Shown here: one piece after another, positions 9,286-17,502 of the stretch
Position numbering within the stretch: the first letter of the stretch is position 1
Layout: each line of letters begins with the position of its first letter
Assembly (NCBI GenBank): GCA_028289605.1
Contig: JANQON010000009.1
Span: 62,001-126,000 of the forward strand
DNA: 64,000 nt
Origin: Hyphococcus sp.
Lineage (GTDB): Bacteria; Pseudomonadota; Alphaproteobacteria; Caulobacterales; Parvularculaceae
Direction of reading: 5' to 3'
Position numbers and translations under genes: made by a program
The notes under the pieces: generated by a model
Told to the model about the DNA's origin: nothing
Seen by the model: only the letters and a program-made list of their open reading frames with translations
Database searches by the model: none

Positions 9286-9684
9286 TCAGGAGAGATTGGG
9301 CGGTCCGCGTTGACCGAGCGGCGGGCCCGTAGTCTGAAGGGTCAACCCGATTTCGAAAAGGGGCGCAGCGCCCGTTGCGTCCCCGGCATTCGCCGGCAAT
9401 GACAGGAGCGCTGGCGTCGGCAAGGCGCCGGCATGCGAGAAGACGCAATGGGGGCAATGCTCGCGATCTTCCGGCGTTGGTTCACCCTCTATGCCCAGGG
9501 CTTGCATGAGGGCCTGCATTTCGGAAAGGGCGTCCGCTGAGACGGCCCCAGACGGCGCACAGATCGCTGTACGCACGGCTGCAGCGCTGTCTTCGCTTTG
9601 TGCAAAAGCGGCCGGTACGAAGGCCTGAAAGACGATCGCCAGAATGCCCGTTAGTCGGGCTGCCGTATGAAAACCAAGCGCCAT
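9286..9684 (-). CDS. DUF2946-like secreted small protein
   Basis: 132 residues. The N-terminus has a hydrophobic signal (LTGILAIVFQAFVPAAFAQ). A Cys/His centre, EHCPHCVFSHAGALP, and a proline-rich tail ending in LGQRGPPNLS are typical of DUF2946 proteins, short secreted proteins often found beside TonB-dependent copper or other metal receptors. The CPHC motif and nearby His could bind metal or be redox-active; this is inference. The ATG at 9684 gives the signal peptide, while the longer frame is arginine-rich and unlikely. A 10-bp palindrome TAGCTAGCTA lies just before the start. Likely first gene of the TonB-receptor operon. Confidence 0.7.
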   Translation of the reverse strand: MALGFHTAARLTGILAIVFQAFVPAAFAQSEDSAAAVRTAICAPSGAVSADALSEMQALMQALGIEGEPTPEDREHCPHCVFSHAGALPTPALLSLPANAGDATGAAPLFEIGLTLQTTGPPLGQRGPPNLS

Positions 9685-9851
9685 TGAATAGCTAGCTACC
9701 ACAGTCGATTGTCGCTGTGTAGGCGTGTGCGTTGCGCGAAATGATCGCAATGCACAGTTTCGATAAGACACCGGTAAAGCCGGACGCCGCGGATGGTTTT
9801 CAATTCGTGCGCTGGTGCGGCGCCGTCTGGCGCAACACCTCATAGCAACGC

Positions 9852-10037
9852 TTAACGGGCCGCTCCAATCGCCTGATAAAGGTCCAGAAGCGCCTCATTC
9901 GCCTTCTCGGCGAGCGAGGACCATTGCGGATTCGCCTTGATAATTGATCTTGACGCCAATTGTTCCTCTACGGCTTCGGCCAGAAATAAGCTCATATGCA
10001 AGACTTCGTGGCGGGCGAAGGCGTCGTCGTCGGCCAT
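9852..10037 (-). CDS. Small acidic helical protein, unknown
   Basis: 61 residues (MADDDAFARHEVLHMSLFLA at the start). It is predicted mostly helical, with no signal peptide or membrane segment. The pattern of Ala, Leu and charged residues and an AAGGAATAGGA tract before the ATG support it as a real gene. I recognise no domain; the HEVLHM segment resembles a metal-binding HExxH motif but has the spacing HEVLH without further support. It diverges from the beta-helix protein gene with only 71 bp between the starts. Confidence 0.55.
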   Translation of the reverse strand: MADDDAFARHEVLHMSLFLAEAVEEQLASRSIIKANPQWSSLAEKANEALLDLYQAIGAAR

Positions 10038-10108
10038 AGCGGGATCCTATTCCTTCCGAGTGCGGAATCAATCTAGACACGATTGCCGCACGTCGTCACT
10101 ATCGCTCC

Positions 10109-12196
10109 ATGGACGACGAGGCGAAGAAAAAAGAAGAAAGACTAAGAGCCGAAGTCGAAGAACGGCTCAATCCGACGCCGCCTGAGGACTTTGTTCCAAA
10201 CGAGGCGGAAGCGCGTTTAATCGGAGCGGCGGGCAAGGGAGCGCCGTGCGTTCTTCGTTCAGGAGAGGTTCGCGCCGCGATTATTCGCATTCTTCTCCTT
10301 GGTCTTCGAGAAGACTGGCCAATTACGCCGGCCGGCATTCGGCTGTCCGGCGGCGGAAACGTTGTCGTCTCCGGCCGATTAGACTTAAGCGGCGCACGGG
10401 GTCCGGACGGTCCTTTGCGCCCTCTGAGCATCAGCGGCTGCGCTTCTGATTTGTTCCTCAGCTTGAGCGGCGCTCAGCTGGAGAGCCTGTTCATTTACGG
10501 CTGCGACAACATCCGTATTCTGGCGGACGGCGCTGAATTGAGCGGAAACGTCTATATCGCGAACTGCGAGATCGCGATGAATTTTTCCGGCGCAGAAGTC
10601 GGCGGAGACGTTGTCCTTAGAAAGTCGCGCATCCGATCCGGCGGGCCTGATTATTCGATCGTGTTCGCGAATGCGCGGATCGACGGCGCCGTCACGATAG
10701 AGGGGTTGCGGTCCAGGGGCGAGGCCGTTTCCTTTTCCGGCGCAACGATCGCCGGCGCCTTTTCGGGTGAGCGCGCATGTCTGCTGGACGGCGACGCCAC
10801 CGTTTTAAACTTGGAAAACGCATCGATCGCGGGCGGCGTTAATCTGGACAACGCCCGTTTCCGCGGCCTTGTCAATTTCCGAAACCTGCGAACGGAAGCA
10901 TCGGTTTCAGCGCATGAAACCGTATTTGCGGGACGCACGAAGGCAGCCTTCGACGCGTCATTCGCAAAGATAGGCGGTATGGTAACGATCGCGCAGTCCG
11001 GTTTTCGCGGCCGGGTTTTAATGGACGAATGCCGGGTCGACGGCCCGATTGTCGCGGCCGGGTCGGTGTTCCGTCATCCAAGAGGCGTCGCTGTATCATT
11101 GACGGCCGCAGAAGCGCGGCTCGTCAGTTTCGACGCTGCCGTCGTTCATGGCGGTCTCAGGGCTGAACGCGGATCATTCACGGAGATTTCGTTTTTGGGC
11201 GCGCGGTTTGACCGCGGCGGAAAACTTCCGGCGATCGATCTCACCAGTACGACGATCACCCATGAGGTGCGGCTCGGCGCGGGGCCGAGCGACGATCAGT
11301 ATGTCAGCGGAGCGGAACTGATCGGCGCGTTCACCGCGCGCGATGCACGGATAGGCGGCAACCTAGCGCTAACGGGGGCGTCGTTCACGAAGTCGCCTAT
11401 GGGCAATGATTGCCTGAATCTGCATCGCGCGCGGATTGGCGGCGCGTTTGAGTTGCATTCGATAAACGGCGCTCGCGACGGGTGTTTTGACGTAAGCGGC
11501 GCGGAAATGGGCGCTTTAGACGATGATCCGGCTTGCTGGCCGGCGCCGGGGCTCGTCAATCTGGACGGATTGACGTACCGATACGTTGCAACCGGCCCGG
11601 CGTCAGGCAGCGGCGAAACGCTCGCGAAGAGCCGTCTTGACTGGCTAAAGCGTCAATACGCGCACGGCGAACCCCGAAAGGGTCGCTTTTCCCCGCAACC
11701 GTTTGAGCAGTTGGCGCGGGTATTGCGCGAGCAGGGCCAGGATTATGCGGCTACGCGCGTCGCCGTTGAAAAACGAGAGTTGCAACGCAAATACGCCGAC
11801 CGCGGTTTCGCCAGGTTTGTCCATACGATTCTGAAAGTCACGTCCGACTACGGCTATTCCCCGGCCCGAGCGCTCGCCTGGTTCGCCGCCTGGGTTCTCG
11901 CCGGCGCGGGCTTTGTTCGCCACGGCGTCGTCACCGGCCTTTACGAGCGGGCGAGCACAGATCAGCCGGAAAACTCGCACATTGAACCCTTTGTTTACGC
12001 GTTCGATCTCTCGACGCCGATCATCGATTTTGGTCAGGCGTCCGCCTACAGAATAATGCCGTCATGCGCCGCACTGGGACCGATCGAGTTCTGCAATTGG
12101 CGGGAGCTTCTTGAGACGGGCTATTCAACGGCGGGGTTCATCTTGTTTTCCATTCTCGTCTTGACGCTCTCGGGCGTTCTCCGCCGCGAGGCATGA
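10109..12196 (+). CDS. Large beta-helix membrane protein with C-terminal two-TM module
   Basis: 695 residues. From residue ~60 to ~500 it is built of short repeats such as LDLSGA, NVYIANCEI, GAVTIEGL and GGVNLDNARFRG, typical of a right-handed beta helix of the pentapeptide-repeat kind. A linker (residues ~510-560) has SRLDWLKRQYAHG and PQPFEQLARVLREQGQDYAA. Two membrane segments follow at ~588-607 and ~673-692, enclosing the conserved-looking FVYAFDLSTPIIDFGQ. Relatives are often labelled 'membrane-associated oxidoreductase', but I see no cofactor site that supports this. No signal peptide, so the helix domain is probably cytosolic. Function unknown. Confidence 0.8.
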   Translation: MDDEAKKKEERLRAEVEERLNPTPPEDFVPNEAEARLIGAAGKGAPCVLRSGEVRAAIIRILLLGLREDWPITPAGIRLSGGGNVVVSGRLDLSGARGPDGPLRPLSISGCASDLFLSLSGAQLESLFIYGCDNIRILADGAELSGNVYIANCEIAMNFSGAEVGGDVVLRKSRIRSGGPDYSIVFANARIDGAVTIEGLRSRGEAVSFSGATIAGAFSGERACLLDGDATVLNLENASIAGGVNLDNARFRGLVNFRNLRTEASVSAHETVFAGRTKAAFDASFAKIGGMVTIAQSGFRGRVLMDECRVDGPIVAAGSVFRHPRGVAVSLTAAEARLVSFDAAVVHGGLRAERGSFTEISFLGARFDRGGKLPAIDLTSTTITHEVRLGAGPSDDQYVSGAELIGAFTARDARIGGNLALTGASFTKSPMGNDCLNLHRARIGGAFELHSINGARDGCFDVSGAEMGALDDDPACWPAPGLVNLDGLTYRYVATGPASGSGETLAKSRLDWLKRQYAHGEPRKGRFSPQPFEQLARVLREQGQDYAATRVAVEKRELQRKYADRGFARFVHTILKVTSDYGYSPARALAWFAAWVLAGAGFVRHGVVTGLYERASTDQPENSHIEPFVYAFDLSTPIIDFGQASAYRIMPSCAALGPIEFCNWRELLETGYSTAGFILFSILVLTLSGVLRREA

Positions 12197-12199
12197 CGG

Positions 12200-12424
12200 C
12201 TACCCGGTGTCGTCGCTTTCCGGGCATTCCGGCGCTGGCGAGGCGCTGAGGATAGCGCTCAAATCTTCATCCGTGAGTTCGCTCGCCAATATGGCGCATC
12301 GATGGTTCTCAAGGCGAACCGCCGCGCCGGGCAACGCCTCATTTATAATTTGCAAGATTGTGTTTGGGTCGCCTTCCCGGTCGCCGGAGATCGTCACTCG
12401 GAATATGAATTCATGCGTCGCCAT
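12200..12424 (-). CDS. Small protein of unknown function
   Basis: 74 residues, starting ATHEFIFRVTISGDREGD. The pattern beta (EFIFRVTISG), helix (NTILQIINEALP), beta (AAVRLENHRCAIL), helix (DEDLSAILSA) suggests a compact ferredoxin-like alpha/beta fold, with a disordered acidic tail. AAGGA lies about 10 nt before the ATG. It converges on the beta-helix protein gene with 3 nt between the stops. No family was recognised. Confidence 0.55.
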   Translation of the reverse strand: MATHEFIFRVTISGDREGDPNTILQIINEALPGAAVRLENHRCAILASELTDEDLSAILSASPAPECPESDDTG

Positions 12425-12688
12425 GGACAGAGAATCCTTCTCTGGGGGCGTCGCCCGATCATATCATCCCGCTGCCGCCATCCCAAAAGCAGCCATCGGA
12501 CACCCAGCGGCGGATTTGTCCGGTCTGGGATCTTTGCTTGGCGCTCATTCATGGGACAGGGGTAATCCAGGCTCTCTAAAGAGCGTCGTCTTCAGAAGAC
12601 GGCGCCCGCCGGCCGGTTTTGAGCAGACACTTTGGAATACCGTCGATAGACTGTGATCTCCGGGTTTTCGTTTTTGGAGACAAAGCTA

Positions 12689-13126
12689 ATGCGGTCTCTC
12701 ATCGCCGGCGTCTTGTACGCGCTCGTCAGCCTGATCAGCCTTGGATTGGGGTCGATTTATGTCTTTAGCGATTCATTCATGCCCTATCACGGACAAGCGC
12801 TGCAATTGCAATGGAGCGAGTTGGACGGTTCGCTTCAGGTTCTCATCCTTGCGCTGATGGACGTGGCCGGCGCCGGATGGATCACGCTTGGACTGGTCAT
12901 TATCGTTCTCCTCATCGGCCCGTTTCGGTCCCAGCAGAGATGGGCCAGATTTCTCATCCCCGGCGCCATTGTCGTTTTCTATGGTCCCACCTTGATGGCG
13001 ACCCTGAACGTCACCAATCTCACCCCTGCAACAGCGCCGTGGTATGGCAACGCGCTTGCCATATTCGCCGCCATTGCCGGGTTGGCGGTCGATGCGCCGT
13101 GGATATCGCGCGATCGACAAGACTAG
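12689..13126 (+). CDS. Four-TM membrane protein, unknown
   Basis: 145 residues. Hydrophobic segments at about residues 4-26, 48-76, 84-103 and 118-136 indicate four membrane helices. There is no charged signature or known motif. The ATG at 12689 follows GGAG at good spacing, so it was preferred to an upstream GTG. The gene stands alone on the plus strand and converges on the next membrane-protein gene. Function not recognised. Confidence 0.65.
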   Translation: MRSLIAGVLYALVSLISLGLGSIYVFSDSFMPYHGQALQLQWSELDGSLQVLILALMDVAGAGWITLGLVIIVLLIGPFRSQQRWARFLIPGAIVVFYGPTLMATLNVTNLTPATAPWYGNALAIFAAIAGLAVDAPWISRDRQD

Positions 13127-13138
13127 ACTTCGCCGCGC

Positions 13139-13783
13139 CTATCGCCCGGTCATGATCATGTTGATCCCGATACAGACCAACCAGGCAAGCGCAGCAATCA
13201 GCGCCAGCGTCATCAGTCGAACGTCGAGCGTGCCGCCCTCAGCGAGTGCGGCGACAAGGGCTGCTGACGCGGCCCCGGAAACGCCGCCGAGAACAAGGGC
13301 GCGAGATTTTCGAACAACGAAATGGATCGCCGTGCAAAGCGCAGCGCCCGCCCACGCCGCGATAGCGAATTTTGAGAACGCCTGATTGATGCTAAAGACA
13401 AGTCGTCCGAAGGACCGAAAGGCCTCCGGCTCGTCGATGAAGCGATAGGCCAGTTCGGGTACGACAAACCCGGACATGATGGCGGCGACGGCGAACCCGA
13501 AAACGCCGGCGGCGAACAGAATTGCGGCGAAGTCCGTGAGCGTCCCCTGCTCCCGCCTGGCGAATACGAGAAACGCCCAGAGCTGCGCCGTCATGAAAAA
13601 GATCAGCACCCCGTGCACCGCGCCGTTGATGAACGCCTCCGCACGGACCTCTTTGATTGCTTCGGCCGCCGTCGGCGCGTTGATCACGGGGTGGTGCAGC
13701 ATGGCGAGCAGAGAGAGCCCGGCGGCGATCAGCAGCGCAGCGCCGGCCGCGGTCCGGCGTTGTCGATGGGGTGTGTCGGTCAT
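13139..13783 (-). CDS. Multi-pass membrane protein beside TetR gene
   Basis: 214 residues with about seven hydrophobic helices, beginning AAGALLIAAGLSLL-like after a short basic N-terminus (TDTPHRQRR). The topology resembles DUF4386-type membrane proteins, but I cannot assign the family firmly. The ATG at 13783 follows GGAG with 9-nt spacing and was preferred to an upstream start. It is transcribed divergently from a TetR-family gene 177 bp away, the usual layout for a regulator and its target. The gap contains GTCTGA (13829) and TCAGAC (13856), a possible but weak operator pair. Confidence 0.65.
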   Translation of the reverse strand: MTDTPHRQRRTAAGAALLIAAGLSLLAMLHHPVINAPTAAEAIKEVRAEAFINGAVHGVLIFFMTAQLWAFLVFARREQGTLTDFAAILFAAGVFGFAVAAIMSGFVVPELAYRFIDEPEAFRSFGRLVFSINQAFSKFAIAAWAGAALCTAIHFVVRKSRALVLGGVSGAASAALVAALAEGGTLDVRLMTLALIAALAWLVCIGINMIMTGR

Positions 13784-13960
13784 GCGCGATCTCCGCCTCG
13801 GTCTCACAAGCGTCCTTCGCGCAATCATGTCTGACGGTCCCGCATTGTCAGGAGATCAGACGGCGCATCCGTCCGATTCCGGACATTTCAGCGGTTTTGT
13901 CCGGCGACGCGACACTTACGCCGGGCGTTGCAGATCGCCGATTTCTGGTATTCTCGCTGG

Positions 13961-14539
13961 ATGACGTCAGCCCCGCCCAGAAACCCGGCTCCGGCCGACT
14001 ATTCCGGCCCGGCGAATGCAACACGGGCGCAGTCGAGGATCTTCAGCGCATTCGCGGCGCTGGTGCAGTCGACCCGCTATGATGAGATTCGCGTTTCGGA
14101 CCTGATTGACGCCGCCGATGTGGGGCGGTCCACGTTTTACGACCACTTTCGTGACAAGGACGACGTTCTGCGGCAGAGCGTCAAGGCGCCGCTCGCGCCC
14201 ATGGCCGACGCGGCGATCGGAATCGGCGACGCCGAACGCCTGACCTTGACCATGCGGCATTTTTGGGAGCGGCGGGCGCTGGCGCGCGTGATCCTCAGCC
14301 AGCCGACCCGAGACGTGGTCGCCGCTGCGCTGTTTGAGCTTATCACTGAGTCGGCCGCCGGCAATGAAAGCGCACGCAGCACGCTTGAGGTTATCGCCAC
14401 GACACGGGCCCACGGACTGATCGCATTTCTCGCCGGCTGGGTCGCCGGCCGCCCGGCCCTGTCTCCTGAAGACGCCGCCCGCGCAGTCCTGGCGGCGTGT
14501 CCGCCGACTGACTTTGTCGGCGGCCGGAGCCCTCGCTGA
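13961..14539 (+). CDS. TetR/AcrR family regulator
   Basis: 192 residues. The N-terminal helix-turn-helix is clear: IFSAFAALVQSTRYDEIRVS, then LIDAADVGRSTFYDHFRDKD, the standard TetR recognition region at about residues 45-65. The C-terminal ligand domain is variable and gives no hint of the effector. The ATG at 13961 was chosen because the family N-terminus starts close by; the longer version begins with a TTG. Divergent layout suggests it controls the membrane protein at 13139-13783 and itself. Confidence 0.88.
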   Translation: MTSAPPRNPAPADYSGPANATRAQSRIFSAFAALVQSTRYDEIRVSDLIDAADVGRSTFYDHFRDKDDVLRQSVKAPLAPMADAAIGIGDAERLTLTMRHFWERRALARVILSQPTRDVVAAALFELITESAAGNESARSTLEVIATTRAHGLIAFLAGWVAGRPALSPEDAARAVLAACPPTDFVGGRSPR

Positions 14540-14582
14540 CGGCGTTTTTGTCCCACGCATCCCTGCGCTTCGGTCTGCGCTG

Positions 14583-15101
14583 TCACGTAACAGCGAACAC
14601 CCGATGAATCGGCCCGCCGTCGCCGGTTCTGGATTTGGTGACGGCGATGATGTTGTTGAGCCAGGCGTAGCGCGGATCGCTGGTTTCAAACAGCGGCGCC
14701 GCGCGGAAGTAATAACGCCATGCCCCCGCCGGATCGTCCGGCTTTTCAACATCAAACGCATAGTCGGCGTCTTGCGGGGCCGACCAGAACCGGCCTTGCC
14801 AGTAAAGATAGAGCAAGGCGTTGTCATGGGTTTCCAGGCAGAAGCGAACGTCCAGGACGCCGCTTCCATCCGGGCGGATGCGGATCCAGTCAGCGCCTGA
14901 GTCCGGAATGACGCGTCCGCGCAGATGCGGCCCTTCGAACGCGCCGCCTTTCACAAAGAAAATGACACGGGCGCCGTCGGGCGTCGGGCCCACATCCATC
15001 GCCGGGACGTGAAGCTTCACGCGCGCTTCGAACAGAAACTCGAGCCCCGGCGCGCTGTCCGCGTCCCAGTTCGCTTCTTTCAGTTTCAGGCTTTCGAGCA
15101 T
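14583..15101 (-). CDS. DUF3237 family protein
   Basis: 172 residues. The start of the mature domain (LEFLFEARVKLHVPAMDVGP) and the blocks GGAFEGPHLRGRVIPDSGADW, RPDGSGVLDVRFCLETHDNA and YFRAAPLFETSDPRYAWLNN are typical of DUF3237, a beta-barrel family with no settled biochemical role. The ATG at 15101 follows AGGAGAC. It is divergent from the MarR-family gene, with a 19-bp inverted operator in the shared 187-bp gap, so it is the likely regulated target. Confidence 0.85.
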   Translation of the reverse strand: MLESLKLKEANWDADSAPGLEFLFEARVKLHVPAMDVGPTPDGARVIFFVKGGAFEGPHLRGRVIPDSGADWIRIRPDGSGVLDVRFCLETHDNALLYLYWQGRFWSAPQDADYAFDVEKPDDPAGAWRYYFRAAPLFETSDPRYAWLNNIIAVTKSRTGDGGPIHRVFAVT

Positions 15102-15213
15102 GATGATGTCTCCTCTGTAAGCCGCTGCTGATGGCGGCGGCGGCCCATCCGGCCGGCGCCTCATTCATGCGTAGGTAAGGCATGAGGCGCGAATCAGTTA
15201 ACCCTCTGTACAC

Positions 15214-15232
15214 CGATATATGCATAGCGCAT
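15214..15232. promoter_or_regulatory. MarR operator candidate, left half
   Basis: CGATATATGCATAGCGCAT. It forms an inverted repeat with 15265-15283, agreeing at 17 of 19 positions when one arm is reverse-complemented. The first 12 bases (CGATATATGCAT) are perfectly inverted. The site lies in the gap between the DUF3237 gene and the MarR-family gene and is AT-rich against its surroundings. Confidence 0.6.
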
Positions 15233-15264
15233 ATTTTAGAGTCAATCCGGCAATTGCAATTTTT

Positions 15265-15283
15265 ATGCGTCATGCATATATCG
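15265..15283. promoter_or_regulatory. MarR operator candidate, right half
   Basis: ATGCGTCATGCATATATCG, the reverse-complement partner of 15214-15232. It ends 5 bp before the MarR ATG, so a bound dimer would block the ribosome-binding region or the promoter of its own gene. The arms are 32 bp apart (51 bp centre to centre, about five helical turns). Confidence 0.6.
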
Positions 15284-15288
15284 TTACC

Positions 15289-15783
15289 ATGGACCGTACG
15301 ACAAACCTGCTCGGCGCTCTCGCCCTCGCCGTCACTGACCGGATCCAGTCCGGCATGCAACACGCTTTCAATCGCTCCGGTGAAATGGCGGCGGCGATCG
15401 TTGTTCTTGGCTATGCGCCCGGACTGTCCGTCGAAATCCTGCGCCAGGTTCTGGCTCGCTCGCATCCGGGTACGGTGCGATTGGTTGACCGCCTGGAAGA
15501 GGACGGCCTTGTGGAACGACGCAAAGCGTCAGACGGTCGCGCTGTTGCGCTGCATTTAACGCGAAAGGGCGCCAAGCTTCGTAAGCAGCTAATGGATCGT
15601 CGTCTTGATACGCTGGAAGCCGCCCTTGAAGGACTTACGGTAAACGAGCGGCGGGTTCTCGGCGGGTTACTCGCCAAAGTCCTGACCAACCTGCCGGAAA
15701 CCGAAATGGCGAAACACCGCATTTGCCGCCTCTGCGCCGTCGATGTGTGCAGCGACTGCCCTATTCCGGGTCACGCGATTTGA
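15289..15783 (+). CDS. MarR family regulator with C-terminal four-Cys motif
   Basis: 164 residues. A winged helix-turn-helix occupies about residues 45-110 (LSVEILRQVLARSHPGTVRL, DRLEEDGLVERRKASDGRAV with the wing). The last 22 residues carry Cys146-X2-Cys149-X4-Cys154-X2-Cys157 (ICRLCAVDVCSDCPI), a pattern that could bind zinc or sense oxidation. The ATG at 15289 was chosen because the upstream in-frame ATGs fall inside the operator repeat. No strong Shine-Dalgarno is visible. Divergent from DUF3237; autoregulation is likely. Effector unknown. Confidence 0.85.
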   Translation: MDRTTNLLGALALAVTDRIQSGMQHAFNRSGEMAAAIVVLGYAPGLSVEILRQVLARSHPGTVRLVDRLEEDGLVERRKASDGRAVALHLTRKGAKLRKQLMDRRLDTLEAALEGLTVNERRVLGGLLAKVLTNLPETEMAKHRICRLCAVDVCSDCPIPGHAI

Positions 15784-15818
15784 TTGGGGGTTTAAGAACG
15801 GCCCTGAATGGTCCCATT

Positions 15819-15921
15819 CCGCTCATTCCCGCGCAAGCGGGAATCCAGAGGTCTAAATGGGACGCGCTGGAGGACTGGCGCCCTTCGGTTGCTAGATCCC
15901 CGCTTGCGCGGGGATGAGCGG
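15819..15921. repeat. Paired palindromic repeat, family A copy 2
   Basis: The arms are nearly identical to those near 2.4 kb: CCGCTCATTCCCGCGCAAG at the left and CTTGCGCGGGGATGAGCGG at the right, with about 45 bp between. It lies between the converging MarR and gmk genes, where it may also act as a two-way transcription stop. Confidence 0.85.
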
Positions 15922-15959
15922 TTGTTGACTGGGGTTTTGGAAAACCGCGAAAAGCGGCC

Positions 15960-16604
15960 TCACTCCTCCCGCGTCATCCCCTTAACGATCGCGGCCAGCC
16001 CCACCTGGCGGCGTCGCTTCAATCGTTCCGCAAAGAGGATCGAACTCAACAGCTGCTCGGACTCGTCAAGGTCGTAGTTGACGATGACATAGTCATATTC
16101 CGCCCAGTGAGAGATTTCCGCGTCCGCTTTGGCCATGCGCTTTTGCACGACCTCTTCTGAGTCCTGCGCCCGGCGGCGCAGGCGCCGTTCCAGCTCTTCG
16201 CGAGACGGCGGCAGGATGAAGACTTTGACGACATCGTCGCCCGCAACCTGGTCAAGCTGCTGGGCGCCCTGCCAGTCGATGTCAAACAAGACGTCCTTGC
16301 CCTGCGCCAGCGTATCTTCCACGAGCGAGCGGGGCGTTCCGTAATAGTGGCCGAAGACATTGGCCCATTCCAGAAATTCTTCATTATCGCGCATACGGAA
16401 GAACTCGTCTTCCGAAACAAAAAAATAGTCCTGACCATGGGCTTCACCGGGGCGGCGCGTGCGTGTCGTCGCCGAAACGGACAGCACCATCTGGTCTTCC
16501 TTTTTGAGCATGCGCTCGGCCAGCGTTGTCTTTCCCGCGCCCGAGGGGCTGGAGAGAATAAACATCAGGCCTCTGCGGGCCACTTTGAGGTCGCCGCCGA
16601 TCAT
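15960..16604 (-). CDS. gmk: Guanylate kinase
   Basis: 214 residues. GMK phosphorylates GMP to GDP with ATP. The P-loop SSPSGAGKTT lies near residues 18-27. The GMP-binding blocks follow: SATTRTRRPGE, then GQDYFFVSEDEF, and DVLFDIDWQGAQQL. The lid region has PPSREELERRLRRR. The C-terminus is short and basic. AAGGG just before the ATG overlaps the end of yicC, whose stop is 7 nt upstream, so the two are co-transcribed. Last gene of the fab-mltG-yicC-gmk run. Confidence 0.97.
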   Translation of the reverse strand: MIGGDLKVARRGLMFILSSPSGAGKTTLAERMLKKEDQMVLSVSATTRTRRPGEAHGQDYFFVSEDEFFRMRDNEEFLEWANVFGHYYGTPRSLVEDTLAQGKDVLFDIDWQGAQQLDQVAGDDVVKVFILPPSREELERRLRRRAQDSEEVVQKRMAKADAEISHWAEYDYVIVNYDLDESEQLLSSILFAERLKRRRQVGLAAIVKGMTREE

Positions 16605-16611
16605 CCCTTAC

Positions 16612-17502
16612 CTACTCAATGTTTTGAACCTGTTCACGGAACTGATCGATCACCTTTTTCAGACTGAGGCCGGTTCGTTTCAGCTCAATATCCTGTACCT
16701 TGGAACAGAGCGTATTGGTCTCACGGTTAAATTCCTGTGTCAGGAAATCAAGTTCGCGTCCCACCGGGCCGCCCCGCGCCATAAGCTCCCGGGCCGCCGC
16801 AACATGCGCTTCAAGCCGGTCCAACTCCTCGCGCACATCGGCTTTCACCGCCATCAGCGCGGCTTCCTGGGCCAGTCTTTCTTCCGGAACGGCGCCGTCT
16901 TTGATGAGTTCGGCGAGCTGACCGGCGATGCGATCGCGGATGGCGCTGATCGAGGCGCCCGCCAGACCGCGCGCCGCGGCGATTAAGGATTCAATCTCGG
17001 CAAGGTGCGCGCGCAGGATTTGCGCCATGGCCGCGCCTTCCTTTTCCCGCGCGGCTCTGAGGGCGTCCGCCGCTTCGCCGAAACTCTTGATGATCGCCGT
17101 ATTGAGCGCGGCCTGTTCGGCTTCGCTGAGACCGTCGTCGGCCATTTCCAATACGCCGCGCAGGCCCAGTATGGCCTCCGCCCGCGGCGGCGGCGCGTCG
17201 ATCAGCCCCCGGACTTTTTCGAGAGCCGCCAGAATATCCGGAAGCGCTTCGGCGTTGAGTCGAACCCGCGCATGGCCCGTATCGGAGGCGAGTTGCAGAC
17301 TGATGAAAACCGATCCGCGACTAAGGCGCTTTTTCAATTCAGCCCGCAGCGTCGGTTCAATCGATTCCGCCGCCGAGGGCAGCCGAAATCGCGGCTCCAA
17401 CCCCCGGCTGTTGACGCTTTTAAGCTCCCAGGACCAACGCCAGGCTTCGTGCGCGCCGTCTGTGCGCCCGAAACCGGTCATGGAGGAGATTGCGCTCGCC
17501 AC
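16612..17502 (-). CDS. yicC: YicC family endoribonuclease
   Basis: 296 residues, usual length. The N-terminus has the hallmark SSMTGFGR and WELKSVNSRGLEPRFRLP; the C-terminus has REELDRLEAHV and GRELDFLTQEFNRETNTLCS, ending DQFREQVQNIE. Members of this family are metal-dependent RNases (YicC/YloC) that act on small RNAs in E. coli. The start is GTG; its first base is also the last base of the mltG TAG stop, so translation is probably coupled. The gmk-yicC pairing is widely conserved. Confidence 0.93.
   Translation of the reverse strand: MASAISSMTGFGRTDGAHEAWRWSWELKSVNSRGLEPRFRLPSAAESIEPTLRAELKKRLSRGSVFISLQLASDTGHARVRLNAEALPDILAALEKVRGLIDAPPPRAEAILGLRGVLEMADDGLSEAEQAALNTAIIKSFGEAADALRAAREKEGAAMAQILRAHLAEIESLIAAARGLAGASISAIRDRIAGQLAELIKDGAVPEERLAQEAALMAVKADVREELDRLEAHVAAARELMARGGPVGRELDFLTQEFNRETNTLCSKVQDIELKRTGLSLKKVIDQFREQVQNIE

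Noticed and set aside
15220-15288. N-terminal extension of the MarR protein from upstream starts
   Set aside because: The extension would be encoded by the operator repeat and does not resemble MarR N-termini.
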